Positions 33,968 through 41,612 of a stretch of DNA of 64,000 bases are shown in pieces. This stretch comes from Oscillospiraceae bacterium (lineage in GTDB: Bacteria > Bacillota > Clostridia > Oscillospirales > Ruminococcaceae), in assembly GCA_004555865.1 (NCBI GenBank), contig SFJO01000002.1:95814-159813 (forward strand), written 5' to 3'. Position numbers and translations under genes: made by a program. Within the stretch, counting starts at the first letter, position 1; each line of letters starts with the position of its first letter. The notes beneath the pieces were generated by a model. It was not told the origin of the DNA. It ran no database searches and worked only from the letters and a program-made list of their open reading frames with translations.

Positions 33968-34960
33968 TCAATTCATGGTTGCTGCCATAACCGCCTTGAT
34001 GGTATGCATCCGGTTTTCGGCTTCGTCAAACACGATGGACTGGGGCCCCTCGAACACCTCGTCGGTGACCTCCATGGCGTCCCGGTTAAAGCGCTCGCCC
34101 ATCTCCTTGCCCACGGTGGTCTCGTGGTCATGGAAGGCGGGCAGGCAGTGCATGAAGCGGGCCTGCGGGCCTGCGTTGGCCATGAGGGCCGCGTTCACCT
34201 GATAGGGGGCCAGGTCGGCAATGCGCTCGGCCCAGATCTCCACCGGCTCGCCCATGCTCACCCACACATCGGTGTAGATGATGTCGGCCCCCTTGGTGGC
34301 CTCCATGGGGTCGCTGATAAAGCGCAGGGTGCTGCCGCTCTCCTTGGCAATGGCCTGGCAGGTCTTTACCAGCTCGGGATCCGGGAAGTACTTCTCCGGC
34401 GCGCAGGCCACAAAATCCAGCCCCAGCTTGGCGCAGCCCACCATCAGCGAATTGCCCATGTTGTAGCGGGCATCGCCCATGTAAACCATCTTCAGCCCCT
34501 TCAGGCGGCCGAAATGCTCCCGAATGGTGAGCATATCCGCCAGAATCTGGGTGGGATGGAACTCGTTGGTCAGGCCGTTCCACACCGGCACACCCGCATA
34601 ATGGGCCAGCTTCTCCACGATCTCCTGCCCATAGCCCCGGTATTCAATGCCGTCAAACATACGGCCCAGCACACGGGCGGTGTCGGCAATGCTCTCCTTC
34701 TTGCCGATCTGGCTTCCGGTGGGGTCCAGATAGGTCACCTGCATGCCCAGGTCATGGGCGGCCACCTCAAAGCTGCACCGGGTGCGGGTGGAGGTCTTTT
34801 CAAAAATCAGTGCGATGTTGCGGCCGTGCAGGGTGTCGTGGGGAATGTGTGCCTTCTTCTTGGCCTTCAGGTCCGCGGCCAGGTCCAGCAGGCCCTCGAT
34901 CTCTTCCGGGGTAAAATCCAGCAGCTTCAAAAAGTTTCTGCCCTTCAAATCCATTGCCAT
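33968..34960 (-). CDS. argF: Ornithine carbamoyltransferase
   Basis: 330 residues from MAMDLKGRNFLKLLDFTPEEIEGLL, preceded by GAAGGAGA; the in-frame extension upstream crosses the promoter. Carbamoyl-phosphate motif 'FEKTSTRTRCSFEVAAHDLG', 'STRT' included, the 'HPTQILADMLTIREHFG' block and the ornithine-binding 'MHCLPAFHD' are all present. It makes citrulline from ornithine and carbamoyl phosphate, either for arginine synthesis or, in reverse, for the deiminase pathway; no arcA or arcC lies nearby. Two ArgR-like boxes at its promoter favour arginine control. Confidence 0.95.
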   Translation of the reverse strand: MAMDLKGRNFLKLLDFTPEEIEGLLDLAADLKAKKKAHIPHDTLHGRNIALIFEKTSTRTRCSFEVAAHDLGMQVTYLDPTGSQIGKKESIADTARVLGRMFDGIEYRGYGQEIVEKLAHYAGVPVWNGLTNEFHPTQILADMLTIREHFGRLKGLKMVYMGDARYNMGNSLMVGCAKLGLDFVACAPEKYFPDPELVKTCQAIAKESGSTLRFISDPMEATKGADIIYTDVWVSMGEPVEIWAERIADLAPYQVNAALMANAGPQARFMHCLPAFHDHETTVGKEMGERFNRDAMEVTDEVFEGPQSIVFDEAENRMHTIKAVMAATMN

Positions 34961-35035
34961 AGGGGTCTCCTTCCATATTCGGCAGCAGGCGGCGCGGTTT
35001 TCAAGCCGGTGTCCCGCTTTGTGCTGCATATTTTT

Positions 35036-35081
35036 TGGAATATACGCATTTAATTTCAGTTCCGACGCATATTTATGCAAA
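35036..35081 (-). promoter_or_regulatory. Two ARG-box-like operators at the argF promoter
   Basis: The first, centred at 35072 (minus TTTGCATAAATATGCG), is a near-perfect dyad GCATAA/ATATGC covering the predicted start of transcription. The second, near 35043 (AATGCGTATATTCCA), lies about three helical turns downstream. Both resemble the ArgR consensus TnTGnATwwwwATnCAnA. Confidence 0.5.
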
Positions 35082-35091
35082 TCATGGTTCT

Positions 35092-35120
35092 ATTGTAGCC
35101 CACTGCCCGGCAAAATGCAA
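35092..35120 (-). promoter_or_regulatory. argF promoter
   Basis: Minus strand -35 TTGCAT (35115-35120), 17 bases, -10 TACAAT (35092-35097). The start would fall near 35085, next to the first ARG-box-like dyad. Confidence 0.7.
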
Positions 35121-35182
35121 GGGGGCACGCAGGGCAGGCTCCGGGCATTCACCTCATTACCTACTGATGTACTTGACAATAT

Positions 35183-35191
35183 TGGTATAAT
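35183..35191 (+). promoter_or_regulatory. Likely extended -10 promoter of potABCD
   Basis: TGG-TATAAT (35183-35191) is a full extended -10; no good -35 lies 17 bases upstream. A TTGACA just upstream is at the wrong spacing and overlaps an eight-base palindrome CAATATTG. The leader to potA is about 145 bases. Confidence 0.5.
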
Positions 35192-35338
35192 TTAACTGAC
35201 CCCTTTTTCTTTTACCTTTAAGATACTTTTCTGCGTTCCTGCGCGGGGCGGCTTCTCATCGGCCCTGGGGGGCGCTTTTTACACCATCCTCTGCCGGGCT
35301 GCTTTCAGGCCCGGCCGTTTACACGTAAAGGAGACTGC

Positions 35339-36406
35339 ATGAGCCAGACCATTCTGCAATTGCAGAACATTGAAAAATCCTTCGACGGCACCCCGGTTCT
35401 GCGGGGTATCTCGCTGGACGCTGCCGCCGGGGAGTTTATCACGCTGCTCGGCTCTTCCGGCTGCGGAAAAACCACCACACTGCGCATCATTGCCGGGTTG
35501 GAATGCCCCGATGCGGGCCGGGTGCTGCTGGAGGGCCGGGATGTGACCGGCACCCCGCCGGAAAAGCGGGATGTAAACACCGTATTCCAGAATTACGCCC
35601 TTTTTCCCCATATGACGGTAGCCGCCAACATCGGGTACAGCCTGAAGCTGCGCCGCCGCCCCAATGAGGAGATCGCCAAAGCCGTGGCCCAGGCGCTGGA
35701 GCTGGTGCAGCTGACCGGCTACGAAAACCGGATGCCCGCCCAGCTTTCCGGCGGGCAGAAGCAGCGGGTGGCCATCGCCCGGGCGCTGGTAAACCGGCCC
35801 CGGGTCCTTCTGCTGGACGAGCCCCTCGGCGCGCTGGACCTTCAGCTGCGCCGCCAGATGCAGCTGGAGCTGAAGGCCCTTCAGCAGCAGCTTGGCATCA
35901 CCTTCATCTACATCACCCACGACCAGGAAGAAGCCCTCACCATGTCCGACCGCATTGCCGTGATGCGGGACGGGCAGTTTGTGCAGATCGGCACCCCGGC
36001 CCAGGTATACGATGAGCCCCGCACCAGCTTTGTGGCTCGGTTTGTGGGCAGCGCCAACATCCTGCAGGGCACCGTGGTGGCGGCCGAGGGCGGCCTTGTC
36101 GCCGCCCGGGTGGCCGGCTGCCCCGTGTGCGCCCGGGCTGGGCAAACCGAGTTCCTGCCCGGCCAGCCCATCGCGCTGGCCCTGCGCAGCGAACAGGTGG
36201 ACTTTGCCCCCGAGGGCAGCGGCATTCCCGCCGTTGTAAAGGAAAAGAGCTTTGCGGGCGGAATGCTTCGCATTGCGCTGGAGCTGCCGGACGGCAGCCG
36301 CCTTGTGGTCAGCCGCCACGGCATTGACCAGAGCCTTGCTCCCGGCCAAAAGCTCTGCGTACGCTGGGCGCCCGAGGCCGCCGTGCCCGTGGAGGTGGAT
36401 GACTGA
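35339..36406 (+). CDS. potA: Spermidine/putrescine ABC transporter ATP-binding protein
   Basis: 355 residues. Walker A 'LLGSSGCGKTTTLRII', ABC signature 'LSGGQKQRVAIARAL', Walker B 'VLLLDEPLGALD' and the switch His in 'YITHDQEEAL' are present; the C-terminal ~100 residues form the TOBE regulatory domain of MOI/CUT-type importers. It powers import through PotBC. ATG at 35339 has AAAGGAGA upstream. The stop overlaps the potB start by one base (TGATG). Confidence 0.95.
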   Translation: MSQTILQLQNIEKSFDGTPVLRGISLDAAAGEFITLLGSSGCGKTTTLRIIAGLECPDAGRVLLEGRDVTGTPPEKRDVNTVFQNYALFPHMTVAANIGYSLKLRRRPNEEIAKAVAQALELVQLTGYENRMPAQLSGGQKQRVAIARALVNRPRVLLLDEPLGALDLQLRRQMQLELKALQQQLGITFIYITHDQEEALTMSDRIAVMRDGQFVQIGTPAQVYDEPRTSFVARFVGSANILQGTVVAAEGGLVAARVAGCPVCARAGQTEFLPGQPIALALRSEQVDFAPEGSGIPAVVKEKSFAGGMLRIALELPDGSRLVVSRHGIDQSLAPGQKLCVRWAPEAAVPVEVDD

Positions 36407-37287
36407 TGCCAAGCCGCAAAAACACCCGGCGCACCCCGCTTACCAGCCGGTGGATGGGGCTGACGCTGGTCCCCCTGTACCTGTTCACGCTGGTGCTGGT
36501 GCTTGGCCCGCTGGTGTACATGCTGGTGCTCAGCTTTGAAACCCGCGCCGATGTGTGGGGGGTCATTCCCCAGTTCACCTGGGCCAACTACAAAAACATT
36601 TTTCAGCCCGTCTACCTCAACACCTTTGTGCAGTCGCTGAAACTGGCGCTGCTGTGCACCGGGCTGATTCTGCTCATCGGCTACCCCTTCGGCTATTTTA
36701 TAGCCCGGCTTTCGCCCCGGGGCAAGAAATTCATGACGGCCGCTTTGATGATCCCCTTCTGGACCAACAGCCTCATCCGGCTGTATGGCTGGATCATCGT
36801 GCTGCGCAGCGGCGGCACACTGGACAAGGTGCTCATGGCGCTGCACCTGACCCAGCGCCCCCTGAAGCTGCTGTACACCTACCCGGCCGTGGTGGTGGGC
36901 ATGGTGTACGCCCTGCTTCAGTTCATGATTCTGGCGGTGTATTCCAGCGCCGAAAAGATGGACTGGAGCCTGGTGGAGGCCGCCCGCGACCTGGGGGCCA
37001 GCCCTGCCCAGGCCTTTTTCACCGTCACCCTCAAGCTGACCATGCCGGGCCTTCTCTCCGGCGTGATCCTCACCTTCATTCCCAGCATGGGGCTGTTCTT
37101 CATTGCGGACATTCTGGGCGGCAACAAGGTGGTGCTGGTGGGCAGCCTGATTCAGGATCAGCTTCTGCAGGCCCACAACTGGCCCTTTGCCGCGGCGCTG
37201 AGCGTGGTGCTGATGCTTCTCACCAGCCTGATGATCGGGCTGTACAAGCGGGTGACCCACACCACCCGGCTGGAGGGCCTGCTATGA
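36406..37287 (+). CDS. potB: Spermidine/putrescine ABC transporter permease
   Basis: 293 residues, six membrane helices. The inner-loop EAA motif is 'LVEAARDLGASPAQAFFTVTLKLTMPGLLSG' (~187-217). N-terminal 'LYLFTLVLVLGPLVYMLVLSF' begins the transmembrane part. It pairs with PotC as the membrane channel. Start codon overlaps the potA stop; stop overlaps the potC start as ATGA. Confidence 0.95.
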   Translation: MPSRKNTRRTPLTSRWMGLTLVPLYLFTLVLVLGPLVYMLVLSFETRADVWGVIPQFTWANYKNIFQPVYLNTFVQSLKLALLCTGLILLIGYPFGYFIARLSPRGKKFMTAALMIPFWTNSLIRLYGWIIVLRSGGTLDKVLMALHLTQRPLKLLYTYPAVVVGMVYALLQFMILAVYSSAEKMDWSLVEAARDLGASPAQAFFTVTLKLTMPGLLSGVILTFIPSMGLFFIADILGGNKVVLVGSLIQDQLLQAHNWPFAAALSVVLMLLTSLMIGLYKRVTHTTRLEGLL

Positions 37288-38081
37288 AAAAAAAGCGCCG
37301 CATCTCGTTTTCCACGGTTTATCTGGCCCTGGGGCTGGTCATCATCTATCTGCCCATTGCCCTGGTCATTCTCTACTCCTTCAACGAGAGCAAGATTTCC
37401 AGCGTGTGGGGCGGCTTCTCGCTGAAATGGTACCGCACCCTGTTTGCGGATAAGGCCATGTTCCAGGCGCTGGGCAACAGCCTGATCCTGGGGCTTTCCT
37501 CCAGCCTGGCCGCCGGTGTGGTCGGCACGCTTGGGGCCGTGGGGTTTGACCGGGTGCGCCCCCGCAGCCGCAGGCTGATCGAATACCTGACCAGCCTGCC
37601 CCTCATGACCCCCGAGATCATTCTGGGCATGGTGTTCATGGCGTTTTTCGGTATGCTGGGCATTCCCTTCGGCATGGGCACCCTGATTCTGTCCCACACC
37701 ACCTTCTGCATCCCCTATGTGTTCATGCTGGTGCAGGCGCGGCTGGTGGGCATGGACCGCAGCCTGGCCGAGGCCGCCCGCGACCTGGGGGCCGGGGAAC
37801 GGCAGGTGTTTTTCACCATCACCCTGCCGCTGCTGCTGCCTGCCATCGTCTCCGGTATGCTTCTGAGCTTCGCCATGAGCCTGGACGATGTGATCATCAG
37901 CCTGTTTGTAACCGGCGTTAACGTAAACACCCTGCCCATCAAGGTGTACACAGCCCTGAAAACCGGTGTTACGCCGGAGATCAACGCCCTGTGCACCCTG
38001 CTGCTGGCGGCTACCCTGCTGCTGGTGGGGCTGAGCATGCTGTGGAGCAAGATCAGCCGCCTGACCGGCAGCGGGCGCTGA
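37284..38081 (+). CDS. potC: Spermidine/putrescine ABC transporter permease
   Basis: 265 residues from MKKKRRISFSTVYLALGLVIIYL; a long upstream extension in this frame is the shadow of potB. EAA motif 'LAEAARDLGAGERQVFFTITLPLLLPAIVSG' (~155-185), with 'SLDDVIISLFVTGVNVNTLP' typical of PotC. Translationally coupled to potB. A short dyad at 38120-38152 separates it from potD. Confidence 0.95.
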   Translation: MKKKRRISFSTVYLALGLVIIYLPIALVILYSFNESKISSVWGGFSLKWYRTLFADKAMFQALGNSLILGLSSSLAAGVVGTLGAVGFDRVRPRSRRLIEYLTSLPLMTPEIILGMVFMAFFGMLGIPFGMGTLILSHTTFCIPYVFMLVQARLVGMDRSLAEAARDLGAGERQVFFTITLPLLLPAIVSGMLLSFAMSLDDVIISLFVTGVNVNTLPIKVYTALKTGVTPEINALCTLLLAATLLLVGLSMLWSKISRLTGSGR

Positions 38082-38119
38082 GCCTTCCTTTCCTCGATTT
38101 TCCCGGCAGCTCGGGTGAC

Positions 38120-38152
38120 TTTTCCACCAGGCACATTCGGCTTCGTGGAAAA
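38120..38152 (+). promoter_or_regulatory. Intercistronic dyad between potC and potD
   Basis: TTTTCCAC (38120-38127) and GTGGAAAA (38145-38152) flank a 17-base loop in the 149-base gap. It may let the binding protein message outlast the permease message, as is common for importers; that is inference. Confidence 0.45.
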
Positions 38153-38230
38153 CTCCGCCCGTCTCTTCCGGCAAAATATCGCCCCGATCTGGGGCGCACA
38201 CACTGTTTTTTACACAGGAGGATTTTTACC

Positions 38231-39319
38231 ATGAACCGCAAACTGAACTCCGTTCTGGCTCTGGCTCTGGCGGGCAGTCTGGCTCTGCTCTCCGGCTGCG
38301 GCCAGGCCACTTCCAGCAGCGAGGGCGCTTCGTCCGCCGCTTCCGGCGATACCCTGCTGAACCTGTACACCTGGGAGGGTATGTTCCCCCAGGAGGTGCT
38401 GGACGGCTTCACCGCCGAGACCGGCATTCAGATCAACTACTCCAGCTTTGATACCGATGAGACCATGCTGGCCAAGCTTGAGGCGGCCAAGGGCAGCGAT
38501 TACGATCTGGTGATCGCCGACGACTACATTGTGGAAACCGCCATCTCCGAGGGTCTGGTGGCTAAGCTGGACAAAACCAAGCTGAGCAATCTGGGCAATG
38601 TGAACCCCATCTATCAGGGCCAGTTCTTTGACCCCGAGGATGCCTACACCGTGCCCTACGGCGCCGGTGTGCAGACCATTGTGTACGACCCCGCTCTGGT
38701 GGAAAAGCCCATCACCTGCTACGCCGACCTGTGGGATGAAAGCCTGAAGGACAATCTGGCCGTCATCGGCAACTACCGCGTGGTGGACGGTATGGCCCTG
38801 AAGGTGCTGGGCGAGAGCTACAACACCGCGGACCCCGCCGTGCTGGAGCAGGCCAAGGCCAAGCTGCTGGAGCTGGCCCCCAACATCCGACTCATCAAGG
38901 ACGCCAACACGCAGGATGACCTGCTGAGCGGCGAGGTGGGTGCCGCCGTGATGTACACCAGTCAGGTGACCACGGCCTGCCTGGCCAACCCGGACCTGCA
39001 GGTGGTTTACCCCACCGAGGGCGTGGGCTTCGGCATCATGGCCCAGTTCATTCCCTCCAACGCCCCGCATTCCGATGCAGCCCATGCCTTCATCGACTAC
39101 ATTCTTCGCCCCGAAGTGGCCAAGAGCTGCTTTGAGTGGATGGGCTACTACTGCACCAACAAGGCCGCCGACAGCCTGATCGACCCCGCCTACCAGTCTT
39201 TCCTGACCCTGCCGGAGGACTTCGACGGCAAGACCGAGATGATCCAGAACGTGAGTGCCGAAACCGAAGAGATCCACGCCCAGATGTGGACCGAGTTCAA
39301 GGCCGCCTGCGGGCAGTAA
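38231..39319 (+). CDS. potD: Spermidine/putrescine-binding lipoprotein
   Basis: 362 residues. Lipoprotein signal: MNRKLNSVLALALAGSLALLSGC with lipobox LLSGC and Cys 23, then a Ser/Ala linker. The mature part starts 'LNLYTWEGMFPQEVLDGFTAETG', the PotD opening ('YNWxxY/E'), and includes 'YDLVIADDYIVETAISEGLVAKLD' and 'PEVAKSCFEWMGYYCTNKAA'. It delivers polyamine to PotBC on the outer membrane face. AGGAGG lies eight bases before the ATG. Closely related binding proteins take putrescine, spermidine or both. Confidence 0.93.
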   Translation: MNRKLNSVLALALAGSLALLSGCGQATSSSEGASSAASGDTLLNLYTWEGMFPQEVLDGFTAETGIQINYSSFDTDETMLAKLEAAKGSDYDLVIADDYIVETAISEGLVAKLDKTKLSNLGNVNPIYQGQFFDPEDAYTVPYGAGVQTIVYDPALVEKPITCYADLWDESLKDNLAVIGNYRVVDGMALKVLGESYNTADPAVLEQAKAKLLELAPNIRLIKDANTQDDLLSGEVGAAVMYTSQVTTACLANPDLQVVYPTEGVGFGIMAQFIPSNAPHSDAAHAFIDYILRPEVAKSCFEWMGYYCTNKAADSLIDPAYQSFLTLPEDFDGKTEMIQNVSAETEEIHAQMWTEFKAACGQ

Positions 39320-39338
39320 TCCCCACACAAACCCAAAT

Positions 39339-39397
39339 GCACCCCGGCTGGGAAGCGCAGTATGCTGCGTTTCTCCGCCGGGGTGCTTGTTGTTTTT
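39339..39397 (+). terminator. Terminator of potABCD
   Basis: Arms GCACCCCGGC (39339-39348) and GCCGGGGTGC (39377-39386), then TTGTTGTTTTT. Confidence 0.85.
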
Positions 39398-39427
39398 ATG
39401 GAGCCATTGATGTGCAGGCGCTGCCGC

Positions 39428-41608
39428 TCAGCCCAGGCCGAACAGCTGCTTCAGCCGCTGCCAGAAGCTGGGCTTCTCGGTCTGCTGGGCCGTGGTCTCG
39501 GTCTCGCTGGTCTCGGCGGCCGGAGCCTCCGGCTCCTCCACCTTCATCACAAACTTGATGCTGGCCTCCACGCCGTCCGGGGTACCGGTGTAGGTGGTGT
39601 AGCTCTCCGCCTCGGTCTGCAGGGCGTCCAGGGTATCCAGGGCATCGTCGATCTGCTTGGTGTCCACATCACCGGCCTTTTCCTCGATCTTATCCCGGAA
39701 CTCGTCCACGCCGTCCAGCAGCTCCTGGGTGCCGTCCACCAAATCCACCGTGCCGTCCAGCAGTTTCTGCGTGCCGTCCTTCAGGTCGCCGGTGCCATCC
39801 AACAGCTTGCCTGTGCCATCGGCCAGATCGCCAGTGCCGCTCTTGAACTGGCCAATGGCCTCCTTGAACTGGCCGCTGTAGCCGCTCAGGGTTGCGGCGC
39901 CGCCCACCAGCTGCTGCGCACCGGCAGCCAGCTGGCTGGTGCCGCCGTAGATGGTCTCGCCGTCCAGCGGGTTCTCGCCGTTGTACAGTGAGGTGGTCAG
40001 GTCATTCATCAGGCCCATCAGCTCGTTGGCGGTGGTGCTCACCTGGCCCACCTGCTGCTTCATGGCGGTGGTGTCCAGCCCGGCCACGGGGGCCAGTGCC
40101 TCCTGAATGGTCTTGCCCTGAGCCGCCACCTGGGCCGCGGTCTTTTCACCAGCCGCCTGGGCGGCCGCCGCCACGGCTTCCTGATTGGCCTCGCTCTGCA
40201 GGCCCTCCGCTACACCCGCAAGCGCCGCCTGCACGGCCGCCTTCTGCTCTTCGCTGAAGCCCAGTTCCTCATTTTCCAGCAGCTCTCCGATGGCTTCTGC
40301 ATAGGCCTGGGAGGTCTGCGCGGCGGTGTCCGCTGCCGCATCGGCCACAGCCTGGCCCGCAGTGCTCGCCGCATTGGTGGCCGCATCGGTCACGGCTTGG
40401 GTCACCGTATCCTGAGCCGCTTTCAGCTGGCTGGTTTCGGGGATGCTGCCCAGTACGCCCTGAATGTCGCCCATCTGGCCCTCCAGGTCCGCCTGAAGCT
40501 GGGCCGCGCGGGCCAGCCCGGGCAGCATCCGTTCGTCCATCTGGCCCTTCATCTTGGCCAGACCGGCGTACAGGGTCTCCGTGCCGCTCTTTGCGCCGCT
40601 CACACCCGCGTCAAACTCGGTGTACTTGGCGGAGAACTCGCCCATTTTGTCGTTCAGCTCTTTGGCGCCGTCGTCCAGGTCCTTCGCGCCATCCTTCAGG
40701 TCGCTGGCGCCGTCATCCAGCTCCTTCGCGCCGTCGTGCAGGTCGTGGGCGCCGTCATCCAGCTCCGCCGAGCCGTCCTTCAGTTCGTCCATGCCGTCCC
40801 GCACCTCGTTCAGGGTCTCGTCCAGCGAGGGGATGTCGTCCACGGTGTCCCGCAGATCCTCCACGCTGCTGGAGGCCGCCAGCAGAATGGTGGGCATCAC
40901 AAAGGCGTCGGTGTCCGCTTCCAGCGTCACCTCGTCCAGCAGCTTGTCGTTCAGGTCGGAGAGGTCGCCGGTCAGCAGGCCCTTGAAGGTCTCCTGCATA
41001 CCGGGCAGGGTCACAAAGGCCACCAGCTGGGTCTGGGAATCGGTCTGCACCGTGCCGTGCTCCGCCTTGACGTTGGTGAAGTCATCGGCACCCAGCGCCA
41101 TGCTCACCACCGTGGCAAAGGGGGTGTACACACTGCGGGCCGCCCCGCCGATCTGGTAGGTCTTTTTCAGGTGGTTGGTGAGCTTCACCGTAATTTTCAC
41201 ATGGCCGGCCTTGCCCAGCATCTCAGCGGCGGTCATCTCCTGGCCATTCAGCTCATAGCGGATGCTGGCGGTAACCGGCGGGGTCTGGGTGCTGTTGCCC
41301 TGATAATACACATCGTGGTCGTCGGTGTCCCAGGTGAGGGCATCGCCATTCAGGGTATAAGCCGCATCGCTTTTCAGGTTGGTGATGTCGGTCAGGCTGG
41401 TGCGGTCGGTCACGCCCCGAAGGCCGTTGTCGCTGTGCAGCCAGTCGCTGACGACCTGGCTCTGAATGCTGCCGTCCGGGTTCAAAAACAGGAAAACATT
41501 CTCATCCTTGGTCACCGGGCTGTCGGCCGCAAAGGCCATGGTGCAGCACCCTGCCGCCAGGGCGGTGCAGGTAATCAGACTGATGGCTTTTTTCATGGAA
41601 GTATTCAT
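39428..41608 (-). CDS. YhgE/Pip-like secreted protein with D-G heptad repeats
   Basis: 726 residues from MNTSMKKAISLITCTALAAGCC, a signal peptide ending near AFA (~27). Residues ~290-355 hold about ten repeats of the x-L-x-D-G-A form ('ELDDGAHDLHDGAKELDDG'), repeated again near 610-665; between them is a long Ala/Gln-rich coiled-coil-prone region. Such repeats are typical of the YhgE/Pip proteins that accompany MMPL transporters. There is no C-terminal membrane anchor; it ends in a basic amphipathic 'SFWQRLKQLFGLG'. It starts four bases after the MMPL gene stops, so it is surely cotranscribed and probably forms an extracytoplasmic part of that exporter. Confidence 0.85.
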   Translation of the reverse strand: MNTSMKKAISLITCTALAAGCCTMAFAADSPVTKDENVFLFLNPDGSIQSQVVSDWLHSDNGLRGVTDRTSLTDITNLKSDAAYTLNGDALTWDTDDHDVYYQGNSTQTPPVTASIRYELNGQEMTAAEMLGKAGHVKITVKLTNHLKKTYQIGGAARSVYTPFATVVSMALGADDFTNVKAEHGTVQTDSQTQLVAFVTLPGMQETFKGLLTGDLSDLNDKLLDEVTLEADTDAFVMPTILLAASSSVEDLRDTVDDIPSLDETLNEVRDGMDELKDGSAELDDGAHDLHDGAKELDDGASDLKDGAKDLDDGAKELNDKMGEFSAKYTEFDAGVSGAKSGTETLYAGLAKMKGQMDERMLPGLARAAQLQADLEGQMGDIQGVLGSIPETSQLKAAQDTVTQAVTDAATNAASTAGQAVADAAADTAAQTSQAYAEAIGELLENEELGFSEEQKAAVQAALAGVAEGLQSEANQEAVAAAAQAAGEKTAAQVAAQGKTIQEALAPVAGLDTTAMKQQVGQVSTTANELMGLMNDLTTSLYNGENPLDGETIYGGTSQLAAGAQQLVGGAATLSGYSGQFKEAIGQFKSGTGDLADGTGKLLDGTGDLKDGTQKLLDGTVDLVDGTQELLDGVDEFRDKIEEKAGDVDTKQIDDALDTLDALQTEAESYTTYTGTPDGVEASIKFVMKVEEPEAPAAETSETETTAQQTEKPSFWQRLKQLFGLG

Positions 41609-41612
41609 CCGT

